DNA of 64,000 nucleotides from positions 1,360,001 to 1,424,000 of the forward strand of contig CM020513.1 of the NCBI GenBank assembly GCA_009823395.1, in the 5' to 3' direction. This DNA is from Thamnaconus septentrionalis. Taxonomy: Eukaryota > Chordata > Actinopteri > Tetraodontiformes > Monacanthidae. Within the stretch, counting starts at the first letter, position 1. Each line of letters opens with the position of its first letter. The notes below the pieces were generated by a model that saw only the letters and a program-made list of their open reading frames with translations, did no database searches and had not been told where the DNA came from. Shown one piece after another: positions 20,958-32,856 of this stretch. The position numbers and the translations under genes are program-made.

Positions 20958-21171
20958 TTTCTGCCTCTCTCCCACTGGTTTTACAACTGCAGCCGCTCTG
21001 CTGCACATTGGGGAAGTAGGCGTGTCCTACCTAACAAGCGGCACCCGGTGCACTCTCACTGTTGTGCCTACTTTTCCCATGTGATCGCTGATCGATAAAA
21101 CAGGTCCCAGCTGATTATTGTAATCGATCAAAATTTTATCGCAATCCCGAATCGAGATTGAAATATCGCCC

Positions 21172-21208
21172 ATATTGTTTCAGTTTATCAGATAAACTGA
21201 AACAATAT
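21172..21208. repeat. 18-bp perfect palindrome at the right end of the nested hAT
   Basis: ATATTGTTTCAGTTTATC at 21,172-21,189 is followed by one A and then its exact complement at 21,191-21,208. The right arm is the flanking DNA that begins with the 8-bp target duplication; the left arm occupies the place where the element terminus should be. Confidence 0.9.
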
Positions 21209-21462
21209 TAAACTAAAATGTTGCACAAAATCTTAAATGTTCAGAAAGAACTTAATAACTTCTTCTGACAAATAGATTGATGTTTTTCTTGGCTTAAAAA
21301 TGTTAGAAGTGATCGTTTGCACTACAAATACAGCAGGTGTTCCCCCTGACTTTCAAATGTATGAGCAAATAAACATAAATAAATGTTTTATGTTTGAACA
21401 TGTTTTTCTTATCATTATTTTTTGTGTAAATCATTGATTATAATTGTGGGAAATAATTAATA

Positions 21463-21516
21463 TTGATATGTGACCAATCTCTTCACATAGTGTTATAATA
21501 ACTACTGCTATTATTA
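21463..21516. repeat. 54-bp direct repeat, left copy, bordering the array
   Basis: The 54 bases beginning TTGATATGTGACCAATCTCT and ending CTATTATTA are identical to 43,985-44,038. They bracket the large tandem array and lie within the original hAT interior. Confidence 0.95.
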
Positions 21517-21694
21517 GGGACTGAGCCAGTGAAAGACCAGTTCGAAACGAACTGGTCTTTCGCAATGGCGAAAGACCCTATTGTATTTGCTATGTTTATT
21601 CTTATTAGGGACTGAGCCAGCGGAAGACCAGTTCGAAACGAACTGGTCTTTCGCCATTATGAACCCTATTGTTTTGCTATGTTTATTCTTATTA
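21513..21694. repeat. Hairpin-unit cluster 1 (two copies)
   Basis: Two units of about 90 bp start at 21,513 and 21,604 with ATTAGGGACTGAGCCAG. Each contains a palindrome, GAAGACCAGTTCG or AAAGACCAGTTCG against CGAACTGGTCTTT, and ends CCCTATTG...GCTATGTTTATT. The arms are 13-15 bp around a 2-4 bp centre. Confidence 0.85.
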
Positions 21695-22957
21695 TTTACA
21701 AAACATGCTCCAAAACTCACCAAATTCGGTATGGAGGTAGAAACTGGTACACAATGAAGAAAATGAAGACAAATAGGCAAAATTCCACTTCTAGCGCCCC
21801 TAGAGGGGTCCAACTACAATTGTCCAAAAATTACAAAAGGCCCTAGCTACCACTAGGAAGGTCGAAAAAGATGGGGGAAACACCCACGCGTTCGTCTCTT
21901 CAAGCCCGACATTTCGTACGCTCTAACCTATGTCGCCCGACAAACAGGGAGTGAGTTATTCCCACTTTTCGTTTTCACATTAAAAGCACAAGGCTCAGAA
22001 AGCGCAAGTCCGACGGGCTTGAAAATTCAGTATGACATAGACTGGACGTCCATTACAAAGAATCATCAAAAAAAAAAGTGATTTTTCCAACCGTTTTCGT
22101 GCGCCCCCAAGAGGCGTCCAACTACAATTGGCCACTAATTAAAAATGGCCCTAGCTTCCACTAGGAAGGTCGAAAAAAGATGGGGAAAACACCCACGCGT
22201 TCGTCTCTTCAAGCCCGACATTTTGCACCTCTAACCTTTGTCCCCCGACAAACAGGAAGTGAGTTATTCCCACTTGTTTGGTTTTCAAATTAAAATCATA
22301 AGGCTCAGAAAGCGCAAGTCCAACGGGCTTGAAAATTCAGTAAGACATAGTCTGGACCTTCATTACAAAGAATCATCAAAAACATTTTGCTTTTTCCAAC
22401 CGTTTTGCTGCAACGGCCTCCAACCAGACTCTAACTCATAACTCTTCATATTTATGGATATAGTTAGAACATTGGATCGGCTTTGACAATGCAAGATCCA
22501 CAATAAAGGACACTGATTGCGTAATATTCTTTTTTTTTTTTTTTTTTTCCTCAACTGGCAGACAGAACATGATCAAAGGCTATTAAAACATGTCAGTCAT
22601 AAATGCTGGCTTGTGATTGAACAACGCCCATAACAACAGACATTTAACTGCAGCACAGCCTAGCTAAAAGATGATACTAGTATCTTTCATGTAGACGCCG
22701 AAATGGCTGAGTTCTAAGCTTAGGTGTCCAAGGTTGCAAAAACGCCTTTCTATCTCTCCTCTTTTTAACACACATAAATGGCTGCAGTTTCCTTTAGGGA
22801 AGTCGTACAGACGCCATTCAAACATCCACGTGTTTGTCTCATCAGTCGCCGGGCCGGCAGAGGACGGGGGCAATTGCAGGCGGTCGGGGTCATCGGGGTC
22901 GGCGTCGGCCGCGGGGCGGCTCAGTCCCGCTCAATCCTGCTTGCAGGGCTAGTTATT

Positions 22958-23413
22958 ATTAGGGACTGAGCCAGCGGAAGACCAGTTCGAACGAACTGGT
23001 CTTTCGCAATGGCATGTAAAGACCCTATTGTATTTGCTATGTTTATTAGGGACTGAGCCAGTGGAAGACCAGTTCGAACGAACTGGTCTTTCGCAATGGC
23101 TGAAAAGACCCTATTGTATTTGCTATGTTTATTAGGGACTGAGCCAGTGAAAGACCAGTTCGAATGAACTGGTCTTTTCGCAATGGCGAAAGACCCTATT
23201 GTATTTGCTATGTTTATTCTTATTATTAGGGACTGAGCCAGTGAAAGACCAGTTCGAATGAACTGGTCTTTCGCAATGGCGAAAGACCCTATTGTATTTG
23301 CTATGTTTATTCTTATTATTAGGGACTGAGCTAGCGGAAGACCAGTTCGAATCGAACTGGTCTTTCGCAGAATGGCGCAAAGACCCTATTGTATTTTGCT
23401 ATGTTTATTCTTA
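22958..23413. repeat. Hairpin-unit cluster 2 (five copies)
   Basis: Units start at about 22,958, 23,045, 23,131, 23,225 and 23,318. All keep GACTGAGC, the CCAGTTCGA/TCGAACTGG palindrome, CCCTATTGTATTT and GCTATGTTTATT, and differ by small indels next to the palindrome. Confidence 0.85.
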
Positions 23414-24466
23414 TTATTATTATTTACAAAACATGCTCCAAAACTCACCAAATTCGGCACGGAGGTAGAAACTGGTACACAATGAAAGAAAATGAAGACA
23501 AAAAGGCAAAATTCCACTTCTAGCGCCCCTAGAGGCATCCAACTACAATTGTCCAAAAACTACAAATGGCCCTAGCTTCCACTAGGAAGGTCGAAAAAGA
23601 TGGGGGAAACACCCACGCTGTTCGTCTCTTCAAGCCCGACATTTCGCACGCTCTAACCTATATCGCCCAAAAACAGGGAGTGAGTTATTCCCACTTTTCG
23701 TTTTCACGTTAAAAGCATAAGGCTCAGAAAGCGCAAGTCCGACGGGCTTGAAAATTCAGTATGACATAGACTGGACCTTCATTACAAAGAATCATCAAAA
23801 AAAAGGGATTTTTCCAACTGCTTTCGTATGCCCCAAGAGGCGCCCAACTACAATTGACCACAAATTACAAATGGCCCTAGCGTCCACTAGGAAGGTCCAA
23901 AAAGATGGGGAAAACACCCACGCGTTCGCTCTCTTCAAGCCCGGCATTTTGCACCTCTAACCTTTGTCCCCGACAAACAGGGAGTGACTTATTCCCACTT
24001 GTTTGGTTTTCACATTAAAATCATAAGGCTCAGAAAGCGCTAAGTCCAACGGGCTTGAAAATTCAGTAAGACATAGTCTGACCTTCATTACAAAGAATCA
24101 TCAAAACATTTTTGCTTTTTCCAACCGTTTTGTGCAACGGCCCCAACCAGACTCTAAGCCATAACTCTTCATATTTGTGGATATAGTTAGAACGTTGGAT
24201 CGGCTTTGACAATGCAAGATCCACTATAAAGGACACTGACTGCATAACATTCTTTTTCCTTTTTTTCCTCAACTGGCAGGCAGAACATGCTCAAAGGCTA
24301 TTAAAAATGTCAGTCATAAATGTTGGCTTGTGATTGAACAACGCCCATAACAACAGACATTTAACTGCAGCACAGCCTAGCTAAAAGATGAGTGGAGCTA
24401 ACTCATTCAAATATCCACGTGTTTATTATTAATACGCAATTGTTCAGTATTCATATTCTTGAAATC

Positions 24467-24504
<38 letters not shown>

Positions 24505-24870
24505 AGAAACACGCACCAGGTGTCCATCTCAAGACCTCTTTCATAATGACCGGTATTCAAGGATCAAACACAGATGTATTTTGATCAAGTCTTCCTCTGT
24601 GTTTGTGTGTGTGTGTGTGTGTGTGTGCCAGCATGTATTTGTTTAATCTCTTTCGCACTCTGATACAATGTACTGACAAATATAACATACAAATGTGATC
24701 GAATTTGTCATTCGGTTTTTTATTTTGAAATTAGTTTATTTTGAAAATTCACCGGATTTTCTCGCTTTTTTTTGAGCGACTTCCTGTATTCGGGTTTTTA
24801 TTTTAAAATTAGTTTATTTTGAAAATTCACCGGATTTTCTCGCTTGTTTTTTTTGAGCGACTTCCTGTAT
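24467..24870. repeat. (GT)n-bearing spacer with a duplicated ACCGGATTTTCTCGC block
   Basis: Two GT runs (near 24,470-24,500 and 24,607-24,627) are followed by two tandem copies of a roughly 70-bp block with CACCGGATTTTCTCGC and GAGCGACTTCCTGTATT. The same arrangement recurs at 28,880-29,275 and 31,730-32,137, so it is part of the array unit. The fourth and fifth cassette copies lack it. Confidence 0.8.
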
Positions 24871-25223
24871 TGACGAGGATCGCTTGCGGCTGGCGCACAA
24901 AATAGAGCGGCGCTCGCTTCAACGCCCAGTGAACTGATGTTAAATGCATGGCGCGATCCGCGAGGGAGCCGCGCGCCTGTTCAAGGCCTGGTGTGAACTA
25001 CTACATTGATTAACATGGGCGCCGAATGGAAGCGCTGGCGCTTCAGCGGCACTTCCGCCCAGTGTGAACCGGGCGTTAGACTTATATACTGGTTTAGACA
25101 TCTTTTCTGAAAGTGCTAAGGCGCGGCCACGTAAGCATGCCTACAATTAATGAAGCACACCATCACTGACAAGTGCACCAACGTAGCTTCAGGACCTAGC
25201 ATGAGATTTAGTGTAGGAACATG

Positions 25224-25595
25224 AAGTGTATGTAAACTTCTGACCACAACTGTAACTAACCAGTCAGATCAAAGCGGGCAAGAAGAATGGAGTCACTTTG
25301 CTGATGGGCTGGATCGTAAAGACTTAAGGTGGGGAACAGAATGTCCACATCAGAATGTCCAAATTGTGACATATAAATATCCTGTCAGACAAAGGCTCTT
25401 AGAATTGTCCCCTCTACGGTGAGCAACTCGACGGACAGCCATTGTCTAACCTCTGCAAGGTAAGTGCACTGAATTCTTCTTGTACCTATAAACTGTCAGG
25501 AAAATAATTATTTCCACTACACTTGTCAATGTGTGTTAACGTGTAAGCTAATGCTTTTCAACAGTGTAAAGCTGATTTTTACATGATTCAATAAA
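25224..25595 (+). promoter_or_regulatory. Promoter/non-coding-exon cassette, copy 1
   Basis: The cassette begins with AAGTGTATGTAAACTTCTGA and ends this part with CCACAACTG, which resembles a Sleeping Beauty-type Tc1 terminus and is followed by TA. TATAAATA lies at 25,372-25,379. A stretch without coding potential leads to CTCTGCAAG and a consensus donor GTAAGT at 25,460. About 100 bp later come a branch-like GCTAAT, a CTTTTCAACAG acceptor (AG at 25,563-25,564) and AATAAA at 25,590-25,595. What is seen is motif order and spacing; that it is transcribed is inference. Confidence 0.4.
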
Positions 25596-27569
25596 TGCGT
25601 AACACCTCTACGCATCAGGTTAGGCCTGAACCTTTTTCAGCCTCACTGTTATGCTGAAGTAACTTTTCAGCAAAGCTACCAGAGCATCCTCCGCACTAAC
25701 TCGTGCCACTAATGTTTTTATGTGGATTTGTGAGCCTGTGTGTATTAATTTTGCTTTTTCCAACCGTTTTCGCAACGGCCCTCAACCAGACTCTAACTCA
25801 TAACTCTTCATATTTATGGATATAGTTAGAACGTTGGATCGGCTTTGACAATGCAAGATCCACTATAAAGGACACTGACTGCATAACATTCTTTTTCTTT
25901 TTTTTCCTCAACTGGCAGGCAGAACATGCTCAAAGGCTATTAAAACATGTCAGTCATAAATGCTGGCTTGTGATTGAACAACCCCATAACAACAGACATT
26001 TAACTGCAGCACAGCCTAGCTAAAAGATGATACCAGTATCTTTCATGTAGACGCCGAAATGGCTGAGTTCCAAGCGTAGGTTGCTCCTGCTCGGTGGAGC
26101 CCCACCGCCTTTCTCTATCTCTCCTCTTTAACACATAAATGGCTGCAGTTTCCTTTAGGGAAGTCAGACAGACGCCATTCAAACATCCACGTGTTTGTCT
26201 CATCAGTCGCCGGGCGTCGGCAGAGGTCGGGGTCACCGGGGTCGCGTCGGCCGTGGGCGGCTCAGTCCCGCTTAATCCTTGCTTGCAGGGCTAGTTATTA
26301 TTATTATTATTTACAAAACATGCTCCAAAACCCACCAAACCGGCACGGAGGTAGAAACTGGTACACAATGAAAGAAAATGAAGACAAAAAGGCAAAATTC
26401 CACTTCTAGCGCCCCTAGAGGGGTCCAACTACAATTGTCCAAAAACTACAAATGGCCCTAGCTTCCACTAGAAGGTCGAAAAAGATGGGGAAACACCCAC
26501 GCTGCTCGCCTCTTCAAGCCCGACATTTCAGACGCTTCTAACCCATGTCGCCTCGGCCAAACAGGAAGTGAATTATTCCCACTTTTCGTTTTCACGTTAA
26601 AAGCATACAGCTCAGAAAGCGCAAGTCCGACGGGCTTGAAAATTCAGTATGACATAGACTGGACCTTCATTACAAAGAATCATCAAAAAAAAAGGGATGC
26701 TTCCAACCATTTTCGTGGCGCCCAAAAGGCGCTCCAACTACAATTGACCACAAATTACAAATGGCCCTAGCTTCCACTAGGAAGGTCCAAAAGATGGGGA
26801 AAACACCCACGCTGTTCGCCTCTTCAAGCCCGACATTTTGCACCTCTAACCTTTGTCCCCTCGACAAACAGGAAGTGAGTTATTCCCACGTTTTTGGTTT
26901 TCAAATTAAAATCATAACGCCAGAAAGCGCAAGTCCAACGGGCTTGAAAATTCAGTAAGACATAGTCTGGACCTTCATTACAAAGAATCATCAAAAACAT
27001 TTTTGCTTTTTCCAACTGCTTTTGCAACGCCCCCAACCAGACTCTAAGCCATAACTCTTCATATTTGTGGATATAGTTAGAACGTTGGATCGGCTTTGAC
27101 AATGCAAGATCCACTATAAAGGACACTGATTGCGTAATATCTTTTTTTTTTTTTTTTTTTCCTCAACTGGCAGGCAGAACATGATCGGCTATTAAAACAT
27201 GTCAGTCATAAATGCTGGCTTGTGATTGAACAACCCCATAACAACAGACATTTAACTGCAGCACAGCCTAGCTAAAAGATGATACCAGTATCTTTCATGT
27301 AGACGCCCAAATGGCTGAGTTCTAAGCTTAGGTTGCTCCCTGCTCGCTTGGAGGCTTAACGCCTTTCTATCTCTCCTCTTTTTAACACACATAAATGGCT
27401 GCAGTTTCCTCTAGGGAAATCGTGACAGACGCCATTCAAACATCCACGTGTTTGTCTCATCAGTCGCCGGGCGCCGGCAGAGGACGGGGCAATTGCAGGC
27501 GGTCGGGGTCATCGGGGTCGCGTCGTCGCGCGGCTCAGTCCCGCTTCAATCCTGCTTGCAGGGCTAGTT

Positions 27570-27836
27570 ATTAGGACTGAGCCAGTGAAAGACCAGTTCG
27601 AACGAACTGGTCTTTCGTAATGGCTTAAAGACCCTATTGTATTTGCTATGTTTATTAGGACTGAGCCAGTGAAAGACCAGTTCGAATGAACTGGTCTTTC
27701 GCAATGGCGTAAAGACCCCTATTGTATTTGCTATGTTTATTAGGGGACTGAGCCAGCGGAAGACCAGTTCGAATGAACTGGTCTTTCGTGAATGGCGTAA
27801 AGACCCTATTGTATTTGCTATGTTTATTCTTATTAT
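27570..27836. repeat. Hairpin-unit cluster 3 (three copies)
   Basis: Units start at about 27,570, 27,654 and 27,739 with the same GACTGAGCCAG lead and palindrome as clusters 1 and 2. The cluster sits, like cluster 2, between a GGGCTAGTTATT end and a TTTACAAAACATG module start. Confidence 0.85.
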
Positions 27837-29615
27837 TATTATTTACAAAACATGCTCCAAAAACTCACCAAATTCGCACGGAGGTAGAAACTGGTACACA
27901 ATGAAAGAAAATGAAGACAAAAGGCAAAATTCCACTTCTAGCGCCCCCTAGAGGCATCCAACTACAATTGTCCAAAACTACACAAATGGCCCTAGCTTCC
28001 ACTAGGAAGGTCGAAAAAGATGGGGGAAACACCCACGCTCGTCTCTTCAAGCCCGACATTTCGTACGCTCTAACCTATATCGCCCAAAAACAGGGAGTGA
28101 GTTATTCCACTTTTCGCTTTCACGCTAAAAGCATAAGGCTCAGAAAGCGCAAGTCCGACGGGCTTGAAAATTCAGTATGACATAGACTGGACCTTCATTA
28201 CAAAGAATCATCAAAAAAGAGGGATTTTTCCAACTGTTTTCGCAAGGCGCCTCAAGAGGCGCTCCAACTACAATTGACCACAAATTACAAATGGTCCTAG
28301 CGCCCACTAGGAAGGTCCAAAAAGATGGGGAAAACACCCAGCGCTCGTCTCTTTCAAGCCCGGCATTTTGCACTCTAACCTTTGTCCCCGACAAACAGGG
28401 AGTGAGTTATTCTACTTGTTTGGTTTTCACATTAAAATCATAAGGCTCAGAAAGCTTAAGTCCAACGGGCTTGAAAATTCAGTAAGACATAGTCTGACCT
28501 TCATTACAAAGAATCATCAAAAACATTTTTGCTTTTTCCAACCGCTGCAACGCCCCAACCAGACTCTAAGCCATAACTCTTCATATTTGTGGATATAGTT
28601 AGAACGTTGGATCGGCTTTGACAATGCAAGATCCACTATAAAGGACACTGACTGCATAACATTCTTTTTCTTTTTTTTCCTCAACTGGCAGGCAGAACAT
28701 GCTCAAAGGCTATTAAAAAGTGTCAGTCATAAATGCTGGCTTGTGATTGAACAACGCCCATAACAACAGACATTTAACTGCAGCACAGCCTAGCTAAAAG
28801 ATGAGTGGAGCTAACTCATTCAAATATCCACGTGTTTATTATTAATACGCAATTGTTCAGTATTCATATTCTTGAAATCTTGTGTGTGTGTGTGTGTGTG
28901 TGTGTGTGTCAATAGAAACACGCACTCAGGTGTCCATCTCAAGACCTCTTTCATAATGACCGGTATTCAGAAGGATCAAACACAGATGTATTTTGATCAA
29001 GTCTTCCTCTGTGTGTGTGTGTGTGTGTGTGTAAAGGCCGCATGTATTTGTTTAATCTCTTTTCGACTCTGATACAATGTACTGACAAATATAATATACA
29101 AATGTGATCGAATTTGTCATTCGGTTTTTATTTTGAAATTAGTTTATTTTGAAAATTCACCGGATTTTCTCGCTTTTTTGAGCGACTTCCTGTATTCGTT
29201 TTTATTTTGAAATTAGTTTATTTTGAAAATTCACCGGATTTTCTCGCTTGTTTTTTTGAGCGACTTCCTGTATTGACGAGGATCGCTATGGCTGGCGCAC
29301 AAATTGAGCGGCGCGCCGCTCAACGTCCAGTAAACTGATGTTAAATGCATGGCGCGATCCGCGAGGGGAGCCGCCGCCTGTTCGCCTGGTGTGAACTACT
29401 ACATTGATTAACATACGCCGAATGGAAGCGCTGGGTCATGGGCACTTCCGCAAGGCCCAGTGTGAACCGCGCTAGACTTATATACTGGTTTAGACATCTT
29501 TTCTGAAAGTGCCGCGCCGGCCACTAAGCATGCCTACAATTAATGAAGCACACCATCACTGACAAGTGCACCAACGTAGCTTCAGGACCCAGTATGAGAT
29601 TTAGTGTAGAACATG

Positions 29616-29983
29616 AAGTGTATGTAAACTTCTGACCACAACTGTAACTAACCAGTCAGATCAAAGCGGCAAGAAGAATGGAGTCACTTTGCTGATGGGC
29701 TGGATCAGAAGACTTAAGGTGGGGAACAGAATGTCCACATCAGAATGTCCAAATTGTGACATATAATATCCTGTCAGACAAAGGCTCTTTAGAATTGTCC
29801 TCTTACGGTGAGCAACTCGACGGACAGCCATTGTCTAACCTCTGCAAGGTAAGTGCACTGAATTCTTCTTGTACCTATAAACTGTCAGGAAAATAATTAT
29901 TTCCACTACACTTGTCAATGTGTGTTAACGTAAGCTAATGCTTTTCAACAGTGTAAAGCTGATTTTTACATGATTCAATAAAT
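29616..29983 (+). promoter_or_regulatory. Promoter/non-coding-exon cassette, copy 2
   Basis: It has the same order as copy 1: Tc1-like end 29,616-29,644, a one-base-shorter TATA element (TATAATAT at 29,762), donor GT at 29,849, acceptor AG at 29,950-29,951 and AATAAA at 29,978-29,983. The damaged TATA element may weaken this copy. Confidence 0.35.
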
Positions 29984-31730
29984 GCGTAACACCCTACGAT
30001 CAGGTTAGGGCCTGAACCTTTTTTCAGCCTCACTGTTATGCTGAAGTAACTTTTCAGCAAAGCTACCAGAGCATCCTCCGCACTAACTCGTGCCACTAAT
30101 GTTTTTATGTGGATTTGTGAGCCTGTGTGTATTAATTTTGCTTTTTCCAACTGCTTTGCAACGCCCTCCAACCAGACTCTAACTCATAACTCTTCATATT
30201 TATGGATATAGTTAGAACGTTGGATCGGCTTTGACAATGCAAGATCCACTATAAAGGACACTGACTGCATAACATTCTTTTTTCTTTTTTTTTTCCTCAA
30301 ATGGCAGGCAGAACATGCTCAAAGGTTATTAAAACATGTCAGTCATAAATGCTGGCTTGTGATTGAACAACGCCCATAACAACAGACATTTAACTGCAGC
30401 ACAGCCTAGCCAAAAGATAATACCAGTATCTTTCATGTAGACGCCGAAATGGCTGAGTTCTAAGCTTAGGTTGCTCCTGCTCGCTTGGAGCCCTGACGCC
30501 TTTCTATCTCTCCTCTTTTAACACACATAAATGGCTGCAGTTTCTTTTAGGGAAGTCGACAGACATCATTCAAACATCCACGTGTTTGTCTCATCAGTCG
30601 GGCGCCGCAGAGGTCGGGGTCATCAGGGGGTCGCGCCGGGCCGTGGCCTCAGGCTCAGTCCCGCTTAATCCTGCTTGCAGGGCTAGTTCTTATTATTATT
30701 ATTTACAAAACATGCTCCAAAAACTCACCAAATTCGGCACGGAGGTAGAAACTGGCACACAATGAAAGAAAATGAAGACAAAAAGGCAAAATTCCACTCT
30801 AGCGCCCCTAGAGGCATCCAACTACAATTGTCCAAAACTACAAATGGCCCTAGCTTCCACTAGGAAGGTCGAAAAAGATGGGGAAACACCCACGCTGCTC
30901 GCCTCTTCAAGCCCGACATTTCAGACGCCTAACCTATATCGCCCAAAAACAGGGAGTGAGTTATTCCCACTTTTCGTTTTCACGTTAAAAGCATAAGGCT
31001 CAGAAAGCGCAAGTCCGACGGGCTTGAAAATTCAGTATGACATAGACTGGACCTTCATTACAAAGAATCATCAAAAAAGGGATTTTTCCAACTGCTGTGC
31101 GCCCTCAAGAGGCGCCCAACTACAATTGACCACAAATTACAAATGCCCCTAGCGCCCACTAGGAAGGTCCAAAAAGATGGGGAAAACACCCACGCGTTCG
31201 CCCTTCAAGCCCGCATTTTGCACTCTAACCTTTGTCCCCCGACAAACAGGGAGTGAGTTATTCCCACTTGTTTGGTTTTCACATTAAAATCATAAGGCTC
31301 AGAAAAGCGCAAGTCCAACGGGCTTGAAAATTCAGTAAGACATAGTCTGACCTTCATTACAAAGAATCATCAAAACATTTTTGCTTTTTCCAACCGCTTG
31401 CAACGGCCCCCAACCAGACTCTAAGCCATAACTCTTCATATTTGTGGATAGTTAGAACGTTGGATCGGCTTTGACAATGCAAGATCCACTATAAAGGACA
31501 CTGACTGCATAACATTCTTTTTCCTTTTTTTCCTCAACTGGCAGGCAGAACATGCTCAAAGGCTATTAAAAATGTCAGTCATAAATGCTGGCTTGTGATT
31601 GAACAACGCCCATAACAACAGACATTTAACTGCAGCACAGCCTAGCTAAAAGATGAGTGGAGCTAACTCATTCAAATATCCACGTGTTTATTATTAATAC
31701 GCAATTGTTCAGTATTCATATTCTTGGAAA

Positions 31731-31769
<39 letters not shown>

Positions 31770-32483
31770 AGAAACACGCACTCAGGTGTCCATCTCAAGA
31801 CCTCTTTCATAATGACCGCATTCAAGGATCAAACACAGATGTATTTTTGATCAAGTCTTCTCTGTGTTTGTGTGTGTGTGTGTGTGTGTGTGCGCCGCAA
31901 GATGTATTTGTTTAATCTCTTTCGCACTTTGATACAATGTACTGACAAATATAACATACAAAATGTGATCGAATTTGTCATTCGGTTTTATTTTGAAATT
32001 AGTTTATTTTGAAAATTCACCGATTTTCTCGCTTTTTTGAGCGACTTCCTGTATTCGGTTTTATTTTGAAATTAGTTTATTTTGAAAATTCAACCGGATT
32101 TTCTCGCTTGTTTTTTTTGAGCGACTCTCTGTATTGACGAGGATCGCTTATGCTGGCGCATTAAATAGAGCGGGCGCTCGCTTCAACGTCCAGTAAACTG
32201 ATGTTAAATGCATGGCGCGATCCGCGAGGGGAGCCGCCGCACTGTTCGCCTGGTGTGAACTACTACATTGATTAACATGGGCGCTCGAATGGAAGCGCTG
32301 GCGTCATGCACTTCCGCCGGCCCAGTGTGAACCGGGCGTTAGACTTATATACTGGTTTAGACATCTTTTTCTGAAAGTGCTGCGGCCACGAAGCATGCCT
32401 ACAATTAATGAAGCACACCATCACTGGGACAAGTGCACCAACGTAGCTTCAGGACCTAGCATGAGATTTAGTGTAGGAACATG

Positions 32484-32856
32484 AAGTGTATGTAAACTTC
32501 TTGACCACAACTGTAACTAACCAGTCAGATCAAAGCGGCAAGAAGAATGGAGTCACTTTGCTGATGGGCTGATCAGAAAGACTTAAGGTGGGGAACAGAA
32601 TGTCCACATCAGAATGTCCAAATTGTGACATATAAATATCCTGTCAGACAAAGGCTCTTAGAATTGTCCCCTCTTACGTGTGAGCAACTCGACGGACAGC
32701 CATTGTCTAACCTCTGCAAGGTAAGTGCACTGAATTCCTTCTTGTACCTATAAACTGTCAGGAAAATAATTATTTCCACTACACTTGTCAATGTGTGTTA
32801 ACGTGTAAGCTAATGCTTTTCAACAGTGTAAAGCTGATTTTACATGATTCAATAAA
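32484..32856 (+). promoter_or_regulatory. Promoter/non-coding-exon cassette, copy 3
   Basis: Tc1-like end 32,484-32,513 (one extra T), TATAAATA at 32,631-32,638, donor GTAAGT at 32,721, acceptor AG at 32,825-32,826 and AATAAA at 32,851-32,856. All splice and poly(A) motifs are intact. Confidence 0.4.

Larger units (their letters stand above)
18708..21190 (-). mobile_element. Nested hAT (BED-type) inside the composite hAT
   Basis: The left end reads AGGGCTGGGCGATATG and the right region contains the complement ATATCGCCCA at about 21,163-21,172. GATAAACT occurs at 18,700-18,707 and 21,191-21,198, a perfect 8-bp duplication. The last bases of the right terminus are replaced by an inverted copy of the right flank (see 21,172-21,208). 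A transposase relic lies on the minus strand, and a PIF/Harbinger element sits inside it at 20,175-20,957. Confidence 0.75.

Noticed and set aside
21513..23413. CRISPR-like appearance of regularly spaced hairpin repeats
   Set aside because: Units are about 90 bp, directly tandem without variable spacers, in vertebrate DNA; there are no cas genes.
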